Shown here one piece after another: positions 22,120-28,981 of a DNA stretch of 28,981 bases. The position numbers and the translations under genes are program-made. Within the stretch, counting starts at the first letter, position 1, and the number at the start of each line of letters is the position of its first letter. Origin of the DNA: Bacillota bacterium (GTDB lineage Bacteria; Bacillota; Clostridia; Lachnospirales; Lachnospiraceae); NCBI GenBank assembly GCA_023411225.1, contig JAEYPA010000131.1, positions 1 to 28,981 of the forward strand, read 5' to 3'. The notes beneath the pieces were generated by a model, which saw nothing but the letters and a program-made list of their open reading frames with translations, was not told the origin of the DNA and made no database searches.

Positions 22120-23427
22120 ATGAACAAAAAGTCATATACAGATAGAAAGCTAAGATTTGAGACCTTGCAGTTACATGTTGGGCAGGAGCAACCAGACCCT
22201 GTAACAGATGCCAGAGCAGTACCTATTTATCAATCAACCTCTTTTGTATTTCACAACAGTGAACATGCAGCAGCCAGATTTAGCTTAAATGATGCTGGTA
22301 ATATCTATGGACGATTAACGAACCCTACTCAGGATATATTTGAAAAGAGAATTGCAGCCCTAGAAGGTGGTGTCGCAGCAATTGCAGTAGGTTCCGGTGC
22401 AGCAGCAATTACATATACCATACAGAACCTGGCTCATGCAGGAGATCATATTGTAGCCGCAAAAAATATATACGGAGGTACCTATAACTTACTTGCCCAT
22501 ACCTTAAAAGATTATGGTATTACAACGACTTTTGTGGACCCATTTAATTACGGAGAAGTAGAAGCAGCAATCAAAGAGAATACGAAGGCTCTTCATATAG
22601 AAACCTTAGGAAATCCTAATTCAGAGGTAGTGGATATAGAGAGATTGGCTGAAATTGCACATTCTCATAGGATACCATTAGTAGTAGACAATACCTTTGC
22701 TACCCCTGTTCTGGTTCGCCCGATTGAGTACGGAGCAGATATCGTAGTACATTCTGCCACCAAATTTATTGGGGGTCATGGAACTACCATTGGAGGAGTA
22801 ATTATAGATAGTGGTAAATTTGACTGGATTGGCAGTGGTAAGTTCCCACATCTTGTTGAGCCTAATAAAAGCTATCATGGAATCAGTTTTGCCAAGGCAG
22901 TAGGGCCAGCAGCTTTTGTCACAAGTATCCGTGCGATTCTTCTAAGGGATACCGGGGCTACCTTGTCTCCAATACATGCCTTTATCTTCCTACAGGGATT
23001 AGAAACCTTATCTCTTCGAGTGGAACGCCATGTGGAAAACGCTCTTAAGGTAGTGGAATTTCTCGAAGCCCATCCACAGGTGGAGAAGGTGAATCACCCT
23101 GCTGCTACAAATAATCCAAATCAACAACAATTATATCAACACTATTTCCCTAATGGTGGAGGCTCTATCTTTACCTTTGAGATTAAGGGTGATGAAAGAA
23201 AGGCAAAAGAATTTATTGACAATTTGGAATTATTTTCTTTACTAGCTAATGTTGCGGATGTAAAATCTCTTGTCATTCATCCTGCCTCAACCACACATTC
23301 AGAGCTAACCTCAGAGGAACAATTGGAACAAGGGATTAAACCTAACACCATCCGTTTATCCATTGGTACCGAGCATATTGACGATATTTTAGAAGATTTG
23401 ACAGAAGCATTTCGTGTAGTGGAATAA
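22120..23427 (+). CDS. metY: O-acetylhomoserine sulfhydrylase (MetY)
   Basis: 435-residue PLP enzyme of the Cys/Met-metabolism family that makes homocysteine from O-acetyl-L-homoserine and sulfide in the cytoplasm. The PLP lysine is K215 in HSATKFIGGHGT. QLHVGQEQPDPVTDARAVPIYQSTSFVF at the N-terminus, NIYGRLTNPTQ, and the insert GSGKFPHLVEPNKSYHG (longer than in cystathionine enzymes) mark the MetY branch. It ends with the NTIRLSIGTEHIDDILEDL block. The start is ATG 22120 with GGAGG 6 bases upstream; an in-frame GTG at 22096 overlaps that site. It has its own promoter and shares the control element with the ABC importer. Homocysteine synthase or methionine gamma-lyase are less likely on these motifs. 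Confidence 0.93.
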   Translation: MNKKSYTDRKLRFETLQLHVGQEQPDPVTDARAVPIYQSTSFVFHNSEHAAARFSLNDAGNIYGRLTNPTQDIFEKRIAALEGGVAAIAVGSGAAAITYTIQNLAHAGDHIVAAKNIYGGTYNLLAHTLKDYGITTTFVDPFNYGEVEAAIKENTKALHIETLGNPNSEVVDIERLAEIAHSHRIPLVVDNTFATPVLVRPIEYGADIVVHSATKFIGGHGTTIGGVIIDSGKFDWIGSGKFPHLVEPNKSYHGISFAKAVGPAAFVTSIRAILLRDTGATLSPIHAFIFLQGLETLSLRVERHVENALKVVEFLEAHPQVEKVNHPAATNNPNQQQLYQHYFPNGGGSIFTFEIKGDERKAKEFIDNLELFSLLANVADVKSLVIHPASTTHSELTSEEQLEQGIKPNTIRLSIGTEHIDDILEDLTEAFRVVE

Positions 23428-23484
23428 TCATTGCAAATGTGTTAAGATAGAATACAACTAAGGACACAAATAAGGAGACCATCG

Positions 23485-23952
23485 ATGAATATAGTTGTGT
23501 TTATATGTGCTGTAGCTATTGTATTAATACTTGCAATTATTTTTTTCATATTCATGGTAAGAAGGCAATTGTATACGGTTCCAAGACAAAATCCTACAAG
23601 AGATATGTGTATTCGTTCTTTATATATATGTGTGGTTGATATGGAACGGGCAATCGCCTTTTACGAGTCCTTCTTTGAACAAAAGGTAACGAAGAGAGAC
23701 GAGATTTACAGTATTTTTGAGATATATGGTTTCCGCTTTGGCCTATTTGCCTTCGAGAAGAAACAGGAAGCTCACAGCTATGGTAACAACTGTCTTCCAA
23801 GTGTGGCTATGGGAAGCCTTGATTTTATGAAGGAAAAGTTAGAAGGATTGAAGATTGTCTTTCCTATTACCCGAATTGGTAGCAATTGGGTGGCAGAGTT
23901 TGAAGACACGGAAGGAAATTATATAGAAGTAACCGCCCCAATGAGCAGATAA
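23485..23952 (+). CDS. Membrane-anchored VOC (glyoxalase/bleomycin-resistance fold) protein
   Basis: 155 residues in two parts: an N-terminal hydrophobic helix (VVFICAVAIVLILAIIFFIFMV, residues 4-25) followed by RR, then a single VOC domain from MCIRSLYICVVDMERAIAFYESFFEQ (about 41-66) to FEDTEGNYIEVTAP. VOC proteins bind metal, small molecules or antibiotics, usually as soluble dimers. The leading Met-His metal position of glyoxalase is absent (SLYICV), so enzymatic function is doubtful. AAGGAG precedes the ATG by 6 bases, while the internal ATG at 23605 has no such site, so the anchor appears real. It stands alone between metY and the ccdA operon; function unknown. Confidence 0.8.
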   Translation: MNIVVFICAVAIVLILAIIFFIFMVRRQLYTVPRQNPTRDMCIRSLYICVVDMERAIAFYESFFEQKVTKRDEIYSIFEIYGFRFGLFAFEKKQEAHSYGNNCLPSVAMGSLDFMKEKLEGLKIVFPITRIGSNWVAEFEDTEGNYIEVTAPMSR

Positions 23953-23968
23953 TATCATATATTATTAC

Positions 23969-24014
23969 AATATACCCAAAGAATGCCTACATAATGACAT
24001 ACTTTGGGTATATT
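23969..24014 (+). terminator. Hairpin after the VOC gene
   Basis: AATATACCCAAAG (23969-23981) pairs perfectly with 24002-24014 across a 20-base loop. No T-run follows, so its action as a terminator is uncertain. A perfect 13-bp palindrome GTGACTTAGTCAC (24018-24030) lies 4 bases on, 59 bases before ccdA, and may be an operator. Confidence 0.55.
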
Positions 24015-24088
24015 AATGTGACTTAGTCACGGATATTTATTCTAAACTGGATACAATAATAGTAAGAATCTAGGAAAGGAGAGAACTC

Positions 24089-24754
24089 ATGCAATATATT
24101 ATAGCTTTTTTAGAAGGTATTATTACCTTCATATCTCCATGCCTGCTTCCTATGTTACCTATCTACATCTCCTACTTTGTAAATGGAGAAAATGATAAAA
24201 GGAAGACCTTCCGTAATGCGCTTGGCTTTGTTCTTGGATTTTCCCTGGTATTTATCACCCTAGGTGCTTTTGCCAGTGGGATAGGAAGACTTTTGCAACA
24301 GCATAAGACGGAGATTAACTTGATTACTGGAGCCATAGTAGTTCTATTCGGATTGAATTTTATGGGTGTACTGCGACTGCCATTCCTTAATCAGACAAAG
24401 AAGGCAGATGTAAAGATTAGACATACAGGATTCTTTAGTGCTTTGCTATTTGGGATTGTTTTTTCCATCGGTTGGACACCATGCGTTGGTGCATTTTTAG
24501 GTTCTGCTTTGATGATGGCCTCACAGTCAGATACCATGGGCCAAGGAATTGGAATGTTACTACTGTACTCCGTAGGGCTAGGAATACCTTTCCTTATAAG
24601 CGCTTTAATACTGGATCGACTAAAAGGAACTTTTCAATTTATTAAGAAGCATTATTCTGTAATCAACATAGTATCAGGACTATTCCTGGTAGTAGTAGGA
24701 ATACTTATGATGACAGGGACAATGGGATATCTGTTGTCGTTGTTAAGCTTTTAA
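24089..24754 (+). CDS. ccdA: CcdA-type thiol-disulfide electron carrier (DsbD membrane domain)
   Basis: 221-residue protein with six predicted helices that moves electrons from cytoplasmic thioredoxin across the membrane to extracytoplasmic thiol proteins. The redox cysteines are C18 in SPCLLPMLP and C132 in GWTPCVGAF, each at the family position. AAAGGAGAG precedes the ATG. The adjacent TlpA/ResA-like gene, 19 bases downstream, is its natural partner. CcdA often serves cytochrome c maturation, but no cytochrome gene is present and the likely organism is a fermenter, so a role in reducing other extracellular disulfides or defending against oxidants fits better. Confidence 0.93.
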   Translation: MQYIIAFLEGIITFISPCLLPMLPIYISYFVNGENDKRKTFRNALGFVLGFSLVFITLGAFASGIGRLLQQHKTEINLITGAIVVLFGLNFMGVLRLPFLNQTKKADVKIRHTGFFSALLFGIVFSIGWTPCVGAFLGSALMMASQSDTMGQGIGMLLLYSVGLGIPFLISALILDRLKGTFQFIKKHYSVINIVSGLFLVVVGILMMTGTMGYLLSLLSF

Positions 24755-24773
24755 ATGTAATAGGAGGAATTAT

Positions 24774-25400
24774 ATGAATCGATATGCAAAGATTGTGATT
24801 GGACTTGTCACTCTGGTGATTTTATTAGGTGGCAGTGTGGCACTATATAATAACTTGTCGAAACAATACAAAGTGGATAATAACCTGACTAAGAATCAGG
24901 ATAAGAATACGGAAGAGAGTACTAATAAACCGGAAACTGAGAGCCAAAAGACAGAGGAACCTGAAGAAAATGATCAACAAGAGAAAGCAGCAGCTCTGGA
25001 TTTTACGGTAGTGGATAGAGATAACCAGGAGAAGACGTTACTTTCCTTTAAGGGAAAACCTGTTATTCTTAATTTTTGGGCAAGCTGGTGTGGACCATGC
25101 AAAAAAGAGTTTCCAGATTTTCAAAAAGCATATGAACAATATGGCCAGGATATTGAGTTTGTTATGGTAAATCTGACAGATGGAAGTAGAGAGACGAAAG
25201 AGAGTGCTGAAAGCTATATTAAGTCGGAAAACTATACATTACCTATTTATTTTGACATCAAGGGAGATGCAGCCAATACCTATGCTATTTACTCTATTCC
25301 TACTACCTACTTTATTGATAAGGACGGATATATTGTGGCATCTGCACAGGGGATGATACAGGCCGACACCTTGCAAACAGGAATTGATATGATAAAATAG
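24774..25400 (+). CDS. ResA/TlpA-type membrane-anchored thioredoxin
   Basis: 208 residues: a signal anchor (IVIGLVTLVILLGGSVAL, about 7-24), an acidic Glu/Thr/Asn-rich linker (about 35-72) that holds the domain away from the membrane, then a thioredoxin fold. The active site FWASWCGPC puts the redox pair at C106 and C109. IYSIPTTYFID carries the conserved cis-proline, and QGMIQADTLQTGI is the C-terminal helix region. It acts outside the membrane, reduced through CcdA encoded just upstream. An AGGAGG site precedes the ATG. Its substrate is unknown. TlpA and ResA branches cannot be told apart safely by eye. Confidence 0.92.
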   Translation: MNRYAKIVIGLVTLVILLGGSVALYNNLSKQYKVDNNLTKNQDKNTEESTNKPETESQKTEEPEENDQQEKAAALDFTVVDRDNQEKTLLSFKGKPVILNFWASWCGPCKKEFPDFQKAYEQYGQDIEFVMVNLTDGSRETKESAESYIKSENYTLPIYFDIKGDAANTYAIYSIPTTYFIDKDGYIVASAQGMIQADTLQTGIDMIK

Positions 25401-25430
25401 TAATTGAATACCCGAGAAGGAGCACAGATC

Positions 25431-25985
25431 ATGCCTAAAAAACCATATCTAGAGTTGTTTCTCACTTTTTTAAAGATTGGGGCCTTTACTTTTGGAGGAG
25501 GCTACGCCATGATTCCTTTAATAAAGAGGGAAGTAGTTGAGACAAAAAAATGGATTACAGAAGAAGAAATGTTGGATGTAATAGCAGTGGCTGAATCTAC
25601 ACCAGGTCCTCTCGCTATTAATTCTGCTACTTTTGTTGGGAGTCATCTGGGAGGGATTTTTGGGGCTTTATGTGCTACTTTAGGCGTCGTCCTTCCTTCT
25701 TTTCTTATTATTCTGGCTATTTTTTTTACTCTAAATCAGGTGGAGCATCTGGCAGTGGTTCAATATGCCTTTATGGGAATCCGAGTTGGTGTTGTAGCCC
25801 TTATTTTCACTGCCTTTCTGTCTGTGTTTAAAAAGGTGAAAAAGGAAGTCTTCTCATACCTATTAATTGTAGCGGCGTTTGCTGCAGTTGCCATCTTTAA
25901 GGTAAGTGCAGTGCTTGTTTTGATTGGATGTGCGCTGACTGGTTGTATATGGACTTTCTTAATAGAAAGGAGTAAGGCAAAATGA
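25431..25985 (+). CDS. chrA: Chromate-transporter (ChrA) half protein 1
   Basis: 184 residues, one half of the CHR family. FLKIGAFTFGGGYAMIPLIKREVV (about 11-34) is the family signature, followed by STPGPLAINSATFVGSHLGG and GALCATLGVVLPSF. Long ChrA proteins contain two such units fused; here they are separate genes, as in short-chain ChrA pairs that work together in opposite membrane orientations. The start is ATG 25431, because AAGGAG (25417-25422) lies 8 bases before it; the in-frame TTG at 25404 has none. It overlaps the second half gene by 4 bases (ATGA). CHR proteins export chromate or related oxyanions; the true substrate here is unknown. Confidence 0.92.
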   Translation: MPKKPYLELFLTFLKIGAFTFGGGYAMIPLIKREVVETKKWITEEEMLDVIAVAESTPGPLAINSATFVGSHLGGIFGALCATLGVVLPSFLIILAIFFTLNQVEHLAVVQYAFMGIRVGVVALIFTAFLSVFKKVKKEVFSYLLIVAAFAAVAIFKVSAVLVLIGCALTGCIWTFLIERSKAK

Positions 25986-26536
25986 TCTATCTGGAGTTAT
26001 TCCTGAATTTTTTTAAGATTGGAGCCTTTACCTTTGGCGGTGGTTATGCTATGTTGCCATTAATTCAAGAAACAGTGCTTGATAAAGGTTGGATTAGTCA
26101 GGAACAGCTGGTAAACTTTATTGCTGTCAGCGAAAGTACACCAGGACCATTTGCTGTGAATATCTCTACCTATATCGGAATGAAAACAGGGGGAATTTTG
26201 GGTGCTCTTTGTGCCACTTTAGGGGTGGTGCTTCCTTCTTTTGTCATTATCTTAATTGTAGCTCATTTTTATCGTAAATTTAAAGAGAATAAGATTGTAA
26301 ACGGATGTATGACTGGACTACGTCCTGCAGTTGTTGGATTGATTGGTGCGGCAGTGCTGTCAGTGACAAGTAGTGTAATTGTCTTAGACAGTCTTCTCAA
26401 TAAAGAGAATCTGGTGATGCTTATAATTCTGGCAGTGGCAGGGGTTATGGCCTATAAGAAGCTACATCCTATTTGGATAATCTGTGCCAGTGGAGCCTTA
26501 GGAATCCTAGCTGGATATATATTTACTAATTGTTAA
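25982..26536 (+). CDS. chrA: Chromate-transporter (ChrA) half protein 2
   Basis: 184 residues, the same length as its partner and with the same signature (FFKIGAFTFGGGYAMLPLIQETVL) and the paired STPGPFAVNISTYIGMKTGG and GALCATLGVVLPSFVI blocks. Its C-terminal half diverges (KENKIVNGCMTGLRPAVVGLIGAAV), as expected for the two non-equivalent units of a heterodimer. It starts within the stop of the first (ATGA), so the two are translated in step. A hairpin follows the stop. Together with ccdA and the ResA-like gene it forms a four-gene run with gaps of 19 and 30 bases. Confidence 0.92.
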   Translation: MIYLELFLNFFKIGAFTFGGGYAMLPLIQETVLDKGWISQEQLVNFIAVSESTPGPFAVNISTYIGMKTGGILGALCATLGVVLPSFVIILIVAHFYRKFKENKIVNGCMTGLRPAVVGLIGAAVLSVTSSVIVLDSLLNKENLVMLIILAVAGVMAYKKLHPIWIICASGALGILAGYIFTNC

Positions 26537-26561
26537 ATAAGTAGAAATATTCGAATATAAC

Positions 26562-26612
26562 AAATGCATGTGTATAGTGTTATAATACGACACCATATAC
26601 ATGCATTTTCAT
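26562..26612 (+). terminator. Terminator after the chrA pair
   Basis: AAATGCATGTGTATAGTGT (26562-26580) pairs with 26589-26607 (one mismatch), followed by a T-containing tail. The rest of the 26537-26866 gap holds a possible 22-codon ORF (26743-26811) and the V-ATPase promoter; nothing else recognised. Confidence 0.8.
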
Positions 26613-26807
26613 ATTTTGGGTTATGTGACAGATTATGACGATATAATACATTTAGAATCTTCTCTTAAGTAGAAAGATGTCAAAATACAGAGGACAATGA
26701 CAATGATAAATAGTACATTTGACCTAATGAGGAGTAAAAAAAATGTTTATATTAAACAGCTTAAATAAAAAAGATGTTAAGAATATGTTAAGATTCGTAA
26801 CAATTCG

Positions 26808-26836
26808 TTGAATATAAAAACTGTAACAAGTATAAT
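26808..26836 (+). promoter_or_regulatory. V-type ATPase operon promoter
   Basis: TTGAAT (26808-26813), 17 bases, TATAAT (26831-26836), 39 bases before the first subunit gene. No operator-like repeat is evident. Confidence 0.7.
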
Positions 26837-26875
26837 ATTAATACATGTGTACAAAATATTGTAGAGGTGAAAGTC

Positions 26876-27184
26876 ATGGTAAAGGACACTATTCAAGCTG
26901 TAAAAACAGCTGAAAATGATGCGGCCAAGTTGGCCAAAGAGACATCACAAAAGCAAGAGAAGATGGTGTCAGAAGCTAGGCAGAAAGTGGTCTCCGAACA
27001 AAAAGATTTGGAAACTATTCTTTTAGAAGAAAGAGAGAAGGCTCTATCAAAAGCCATGAAGCATAACGAAGAAATTATGGATCAGGCAGTGGCAGAAGCT
27101 ATGAAAGAAGTTTCCTTATTACAGGCACAAGCGAATGAGAAACAAGAAGAAGCGTTCCAGCTTATACTAGATGAACTGATTTAA
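26876..27184 (+). CDS. V-type ATPase peripheral stalk subunit (G/H type)
   Basis: 102-residue, almost wholly alpha-helical, Ala/Glu/Lys/Gln-rich protein that would form a long coiled coil, as expected for the stator stalk subunit (NtpF/AhaH, G-like) that pairs with subunit E. It has no membrane segment. The start is ATG 26876, with GAGGTG (26864-26869) upstream; that GTG is itself an in-frame start three codons earlier but is better read as the ribosome site. Recognition rests mainly on being the gene directly before subunit I in a V-ATPase operon, with the right size and coiled-coil character. Confidence 0.8.
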   Translation: MVKDTIQAVKTAENDAAKLAKETSQKQEKMVSEARQKVVSEQKDLETILLEEREKALSKAMKHNEEIMDQAVAEAMKEVSLLQAQANEKQEEAFQLILDELI

Positions 27185-27269
27185 AGGCTTTGTTTCTAAG
27201 AGATAGGTTTATCTGAATGTGCTGTACGAAAGATAACGAGTCAGAATACTAAAAGGAGGTAGATAATTT

Positions 27270-28981
27270 ATGGCAGTTTTACCCATGAAGAGAATAAGCA
27301 TCTGTGCGTTGAAAAAAGATCGAAAAGCACTGATGGAAGATCTTCAGCGGAAAGGGATTCTTGAGATTTCCAATACTAAATCCAAGAGTAAAGCCTTCTA
27401 TAAGGAGGATACTGGGCAGCAGACTGCTGCATTTACAAAGTATATTCAGACTGCAACAAGTGCATTAGAAATTCTTGATAAGTATGCCCCAGAGAAAAAG
27501 TCATTACTCGCATCTTTGGAAGGCCGACAGCCTATTAATGTGGAGGATTATGATGGATTTTATGAAAAAAGGTCATCTGTATATGAGGATGCCCGTCAAA
27601 TTGTTTCTTTATCCAAAGCCATATTAGAGAAAAAGGCTGAGCAACAAAAATTGGATTTACAGATGATTGCTTTAAGTCCATGGCAGGGTCTGGATATCCC
27701 ACTGAACTTTCCTGGTACCAATAGTACGGCAGTATTTATCGGAACTTTACCTGGGGTTTGGGATGAGGAGCGACTATGTAATTTGATAACTGAATGTGGA
27801 CCAGCGGATGTTAAAATTATTAGTGTGCTAGGAGATTCCACATGTGTATATGTGATGGTAATGAAGAACTTATCAGATAAAACCTTCGAATTATTACGAT
27901 CTCATGGCTTTGCCAGACCAGCGGTGTCCTGTAATATTCCTCCGAAGGAGCAGAAGGAGGAATACGCAAAGCAAAAAGACAGTCTAAAAGAAGATATTTC
28001 AACAGCTACCGTAAGTATTGTAGCTCTGTCTGATAAGAGGGATGATATTAAGTTTTTCATTGATTACGAGACAATGAGAGCTGAAAAGTATGAGGAGATT
28101 GGTCATTTACTTCAGTCAAAGCATACGTTTATTCTTACTGGTTATATAGCAGAAGCCAATGCAGAACATTTACAGAAATACATAGAAACCAAATACATGG
28201 CAGCAGTTGAGGTTATGGAGCCAGGAAAGAAAGACAATGTACCAGTCATCTTAAAAAATAATGGTTTTGCAAGCCCGCTAGAGGGTGTTACAGTAGGTTT
28301 TTCAGCTCCCGGTAAAGGAGAAATGGATCCAACCTTCGTGATGTCCTTGTTTTATTATCTATTATTTGGAATCATGTTTTCAGATGCCGGATATGGTTTG
28401 ATTTTAGCAATTGTATGCGGAATTGTTCTTCTGAAGTATAAGAATATGGAAGATAGTATGCATAAGCTGGTGAAAATGTTTTTATTCTGTGGTATTGCAA
28501 CAGCTTTTTGGGGCTTTATCTTTGGAAGTTTCTTTGGAGATGCAGTTGGAATAGTGGCTAAGAGTTTCTTTGGTTCAGATGTGACCCTTAAGCCAATATG
28601 GTTCTCTCCTAATGATGACCCAATGAAGATGTTGGTATTTTCTATGATTCTAGGCTTAATTCATCTAATGACAGGCTTAGTGATGAAGTTTGTTACCAAT
28701 GTTCGTAACAAGCAGTACAAAGATGCCATCTACGACAGTGTATTCTGGATGGTATTTGTTCTTAGTTGTGTAGTTTTGTTGATGTCAGTAGATACCTTTG
28801 TAGAAATAATAGGGGCCCAGGACCAGAAACTTTCACCGGAAGCAGGCAAGATTGCCGGTATTGTTGCAGGGCTATCAGCTCTAGGTATTATACTCACTGG
28901 TGGAAGGGAATCAAAGAACTGGTTTAAGAGAATCTTAAAAGGAATTTATGGAGTATATGGAATAACCGGATATCTAAGTGA
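27270..28981 (+). CDS. ntpI: V-type ATPase subunit I (a-type), cut by the window end
   Basis: Open from ATG 27270 to the last base (570 codons seen, no stop), so the gene is partial. AAAAGGAGG lies before the ATG. The first part is a cytoplasmic domain starting AVLPMKRISICALKKDRKAL with coiled coil, including the SPWQGLDIP element. From about residue 345 the family membrane domain starts with the block MDPTFVMSLFYYLLFGIMFSDAGYG-, the most conserved part of subunit I, followed by several helices. Subunit I holds the half-channels through which ions reach the c/K rotor ring. The remaining subunits (K, E, C, F, A, B, D) should follow outside the window. Na+ or H+ specificity is set in K, which is not seen. 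Confidence 0.93.
   Translation, partial: MAVLPMKRISICALKKDRKALMEDLQRKGILEISNTKSKSKAFYKEDTGQQTAAFTKYIQTATSALEILDKYAPEKKSLLASLEGRQPINVEDYDGFYEKRSSVYEDARQIVSLSKAILEKKAEQQKLDLQMIALSPWQGLDIPLNFPGTNSTAVFIGTLPGVWDEERLCNLITECGPADVKIISVLGDSTCVYVMVMKNLSDKTFELLRSHGFARPAVSCNIPPKEQKEEYAKQKDSLKEDISTATVSIVALSDKRDDIKFFIDYETMRAEKYEEIGHLLQSKHTFILTGYIAEANAEHLQKYIETKYMAAVEVMEPGKKDNVPVILKNNGFASPLEGVTVGFSAPGKGEMDPTFVMSLFYYLLFGIMFSDAGYGLILAIVCGIVLLKYKNMEDSMHKLVKMFLFCGIATAFWGFIFGSFFGDAVGIVAKSFFGSDVTLKPIWFSPNDDPMKMLVFSMILGLIHLMTGLVMKFVTNVRNKQYKDAIYDSVFWMVFVLSCVVLLMSVDTFVEIIGAQDQKLSPEAGKIAGIVAGLSALGIILTGGRESKNWFKRILKGIYGVYGITGYLS

Noticed and set aside
1..28981. CRISPR arrays, tRNA/rRNA genes, transposases, phage genes
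   Set aside because: No regularly spaced repeats, RNA-gene signatures or mobile-element proteins were seen.

Overview
The window looks like a chromosomal segment of a low-GC, anaerobic Gram-positive, most like a clostridium of the Lachnospiraceae type. The reasons are AT-rich DNA, strong AGGAGG-type ribosome binding sites, TTGACA/TATAAT promoters, T-tailed hairpin terminators, a clostridial nadABC operon, a V-type ATPase operon, a GPH sugar symporter beside a GH36 alpha-galactosidase, and a NiCo-type riboswitch. I read this from sequence features only; no species assignment was tested.

Layout. 1-5.1 kb: a PnuC-family vitamin transporter behind a terminator-like hairpin, a convergent ogt DNA-repair gene, an unrecognised 164-residue protein, then nadA-nadB-nadC (de novo NAD synthesis) behind a promoter embedded in an 11-bp inverted repeat. 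5.1-5.65 kb: a graveyard with a C-terminal scrap of an MBL-fold hydrolase and a 47-codon ORF that looks like the stump of an efflux adaptor, the latter behind a good promoter and operator-like dyad. 5.6-8.5 kb: a consensus promoter, a four-helix NiCo (czcD-type) riboswitch with a built-in terminator, and a P-type cation ATPase. 8.4-12.8 kb: a TetR regulator whose promoter and two palindromic operators lie inside the 3' end of the ATPase gene, two highly similar MFS drug-type exporters, and between them a LiaF-like gene broken by an in-frame stop.

12.9-18.75 kb: a likely four-gene sugar cluster of TetR regulator, GH36 alpha-galactosidase, an uncharacterised GT-B-like protein and a GPH symporter, ended by a 22-bp-stem terminator. 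18.9-23.4 kb: an amino-acid ABC importer (two permeases, ATPase, lipoprotein) and metY. The two promoters carry the same TAATC...ACTAGGAAT element downstream of the -10, which points to joint control by sulfur-amino-acid supply. 23.5-26.5 kb: a membrane-anchored VOC protein, then ccdA-resA-like-chrA-chrA. 26.8 kb to the end: the start of a V-type ATPase operon (stalk subunit, then subunit I running off the window).

The observations I rate highest are the NiCo riboswitch driving a P-type ATPase that does not have heavy-metal (CPC) transport motifs, the promoter/operator array written into the ATPase coding end, the GT-B-like protein in the alpha-galactosidase operon, and the shared sulfur-type promoter element. 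No rRNA, tRNA, CRISPR array, insertion sequence or phage gene was seen.
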